DNA of 64,000 nucleotides, taken from positions 106,094 through 170,093 of the forward strand of contig JBDZUX010000004.1 of assembly GCA_040255405.1 (NCBI GenBank). Reading direction: 5' to 3'. The DNA comes from 66-474 sp040255405 (GTDB lineage: Bacteria; Pseudomonadota; Gammaproteobacteria; Xanthomonadales; Rhodanobacteraceae). Below the pieces are notes generated by a model. The model did no database searches. It saw nothing but the letters and a program-made list of their open reading frames with translations, and was not told where the DNA came from. Each line of letters starts with the position of its first letter. Positions within the stretch are counted from its first letter, which is position 1. Positions 62,267 through 64,000 of this stretch are shown one piece after another. A program made the position numbers and the translations under genes.

Positions 62267-63784
62267 ATGACCACTTCCGCAGCCGCGATGAAAGCGTCAG
62301 GCCCTGCCTATCTCCCTTCGATCCCGGTCGACGCGGACAAGGGCGAGCCCCTCTATCGACAGATCTATGACTGGTTCCGTGACGCGATCCTGAGCGGCCA
62401 GTTACCGCGGGGCCACAGCGTGCCCTCCACGCGCAGCCTGGCGTTGCATCTGGGCGTCTCGCGGGCGCCCGTGCTGGTTGCGTTCGAAATGTTGCTTGCC
62501 GAAGGCTACCTTCAAAGCAGGATCGGCTCCGGCACGCGGGTCAGCACTTCCTTGCCGGAGCCTACCGGCACGCGCAAGATCGATTGCGAGGGAGATGACC
62601 GTTCGCAGCTCAGCCTGCCCGCGCGCGGGACGCCCGCCAGCCGGAAATGGAACCGCGATGATCCCTGGTGGCGCTGCACCGGCGCCTTTCGCGTCGGGGT
62701 GTCGGATACCCGCCACTTTCCGGTCAACGTCTGGTCGGCGCTGATGGCCCGCCACGCCCGCGCGCCGGCGCCGCGCGAGATCTACCCCATGGGGCACTGG
62801 CCGCTGCGCGTGGCCATTTGCGATTACCTGCGCGCTGCCCGCAGCGTCCGCTGCACGCCCGAACAGGTCATGGTGGTTGGCGGAACGCAACAGGGACTCC
62901 AGATTGCGGCGCGCGTGCTGCTGGGACCACGGGACGAGGTGTGGGTCGAGGAGCCCGGTTGCTGGGGTGCGAGCAACGTCCTGCGATCCACGGGTGCGAG
63001 CCTGGTGCCCGTACCCGTCGACTTGCAAGGCATGGATGTCGGCGAAGGCATGCGCTGCAGCCCCAACGGCCGGGCGGCCTACGTCTCGCCAGCCCACCAG
63101 TTTCCGATGGGATGCGCCATGAGCATTGCCCGACGCCGGGCACTCCTCGATTGGGCTGCGCGCAACGATGCCTGGATATTGGAAGACGACTACGACAGCG
63201 AGTTCCGCTACGCGGGACAGCCGATCCCTTCGCTCCAAAGCCTCGATGCCGCCGGTCGGGTGATCTTCCTCGGGACCTTCGGCAAAGTGGTCGCCCCCGC
63301 GGAACGGATCTCCTACATGGTGATTCCGGAAACCCTGGTCGCGATGTTCCGGGAAGCCAGGCAAGCCATCGATCTCGCCTCGCCGACGCTCATCCAGCAG
63401 GTCCTGGCCGAGTTCATGCAGAGTGGGCACTTCGCCCGCCACATACATCGCCTCAAGCAGGTCCATGCTGCTCAACGCCAGGCGCTCATCTCAGCCATTC
63501 GGCAATTCATGGGTGACGACATGGCCGTCGCAGGGACCGACGCCGGACTTCACCTCGTCGGCCTGCTGCCGTCGGGCGTGGGCGACGTGAACCTTGGACT
63601 CCGCCTGGCCGATGCCGGTATTTCCGCGGTGCCACTGTCAACGTGTTACCTGGGGCAACCCGTCGAACCTGGCTTGATCCTGGGCTACGGAAGCGTCGAT
63701 GTCGATGCGATCCGGGGCGCCACCAGGACCATTGCAAGCGCCTTGCAGGGTGAGCTCGCGCGCGCAGAGCCGATTCCTGCGTGA
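62267..63784 (+). CDS. MocR-type regulator (GntR winged helix fused to aminotransferase fold, PdxR-like)
   Basis: A 505-residue protein: winged-helix GntR domain at about 28-98 (EPLYRQIYDWFRDAILSGQL, GHSVPSTRSLALHLGVSRAP) and a fold-type-I aminotransferase domain that in MocR proteins binds PLP. The PLP-lysine is likely in LGTFGKVVAPAERISYMV; DDYDSEFRYAGQPIPSLQSLD is present. Such proteins control vitamin B6, GABA or multidrug genes. ATG at 62267 is preferred; a longer open frame upstream is not supported. Terminator follows at 63964. Confidence 0.9.
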   Translation: MTTSAAAMKASGPAYLPSIPVDADKGEPLYRQIYDWFRDAILSGQLPRGHSVPSTRSLALHLGVSRAPVLVAFEMLLAEGYLQSRIGSGTRVSTSLPEPTGTRKIDCEGDDRSQLSLPARGTPASRKWNRDDPWWRCTGAFRVGVSDTRHFPVNVWSALMARHARAPAPREIYPMGHWPLRVAICDYLRAARSVRCTPEQVMVVGGTQQGLQIAARVLLGPRDEVWVEEPGCWGASNVLRSTGASLVPVPVDLQGMDVGEGMRCSPNGRAAYVSPAHQFPMGCAMSIARRRALLDWAARNDAWILEDDYDSEFRYAGQPIPSLQSLDAAGRVIFLGTFGKVVAPAERISYMVIPETLVAMFREARQAIDLASPTLIQQVLAEFMQSGHFARHIHRLKQVHAAQRQALISAIRQFMGDDMAVAGTDAGLHLVGLLPSGVGDVNLGLRLADAGISAVPLSTCYLGQPVEPGLILGYGSVDVDAIRGATRTIASALQGELARAEPIPA

Positions 63785-63963
63785 AAGCGGCGTGTTGGCG
63801 ACTACGCCCCCCGCGCATCCTTTCAATGTCGCACGGCAGCGGTGGCGCGGCCGATTCGAACGCGCAATCCTGGCGACGGCATCAGGCCATCGTTGCAACA
63901 GCCCGCGACGCATCAACCGGGATACTTTCCGCGCCCTACTCCAAACGGGCAGATGTGAACTGG

Positions 63964-64000
63964 CGCGCCATCGGATAGGTCCCGGTGGCGCGTTTCTTTT
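63964..64000 (+). terminator. intrinsic terminator at the window end
   Basis: CGCGCCATCGG (63964-63974) pairs with CCGGTGGCGCG (63982-63992, one G-U), followed by TTTCTTTT. The bases 63785-63963 show no gene. It would end the MocR-type transcript. Confidence 0.8.

Noticed and set aside
63781..63978. 65-codon frame after the MocR-type gene
   Set aside because: Starts on the MocR stop, runs into the terminator and has no recognisable pattern.
49528..64000. Integrated mobile element at tRNA-Val with a repeated tRNA tail
   Set aside because: I could find no second copy of the tRNA 3' sequence nor an integrase within the window; only a weak hypothesis remains.

Overview
The window looks like a chromosomal scaffold piece from a high-GC gammaproteobacterium of the Xanthomonadales (Lysobacterales), most like Rhodanobacteraceae (Rhodanobacter/Dyella type). 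The reasons are gene order and protein style: rpoN-hpf-hprK-rapZ-EIIA-HPr-EI, thrS-infC-rpmI-rplT-pheS-pheT-ihfA-merR followed by tRNA-Pro, hflK-hflC next to purA, a large TonB-dependent receptor, and intergenic REP-like repeats. This placement is inference; no 16S gene is present. A 100-base N run at 35285-35384 marks an assembly gap inside an EF-G-like gene.

Layout. 0-7 kb: sigma-54, a ribosome hibernation factor and a regulatory (non-transport) PTS, with HPr carrying both His15 and Ser46 and its kinase HprK; ptsN is not found where relatives usually carry it. 7-12 kb: a DUF4139 exported protein, an enoyl-CoA hydratase-like protein, a DOPA-dioxygenase-like enzyme, a TRIC-type channel and an M20 amidohydrolase. 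12-19 kb: a multidrug efflux operon (MarR regulator, outer-membrane lipoprotein, EmrA adaptor, two tandem EmrB pumps), then a PagL-like lipid A deacylase. 19-37 kb: housekeeping genes (sulfurtransferase, CoA-type Nudix, FKBP isomerase, mutL, purA, hflKC, mazG, cysQ, nudE, EF-G-like, proline iminopeptidase) separated by REP-like repeats, plus an HD-domain gene broken by one in-frame TAG. 37-47 kb: serA, tRNA-Pro and the long translation operon thrS to merR on the minus strand. 47-49 kb: a fused DoxX-copper nitrite reductase-cytochrome c protein. 49.5-64 kb: tRNA-Val followed by an accessory region (GNAT and VOC proteins, TonB receptor, 7TM sensor-like protein, membrane acyltransferase, AraC and MocR-type regulators).

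The most interesting signal is upstream of thrS. A sigma70-like promoter is followed by a seven-codon open frame encoding Met-Glu-Thr-Thr-Thr-Phe and then an intrinsic terminator, all in the order expected for transcription attenuation of an operon that encodes both threonyl- and phenylalanyl-tRNA synthetases. Other points of note: infC starts at an ATC codon; a REP-like element lies in frame inside pheT; REP-like ends supply the stop codons of pheS and of a small gene at 26981; and the marR transcript is predicted to be nearly leaderless.

Protein identities come from recognised motifs and family resemblance read by eye; no database search was run. Many long open frames antisense to real genes were left out as artefacts of high GC.
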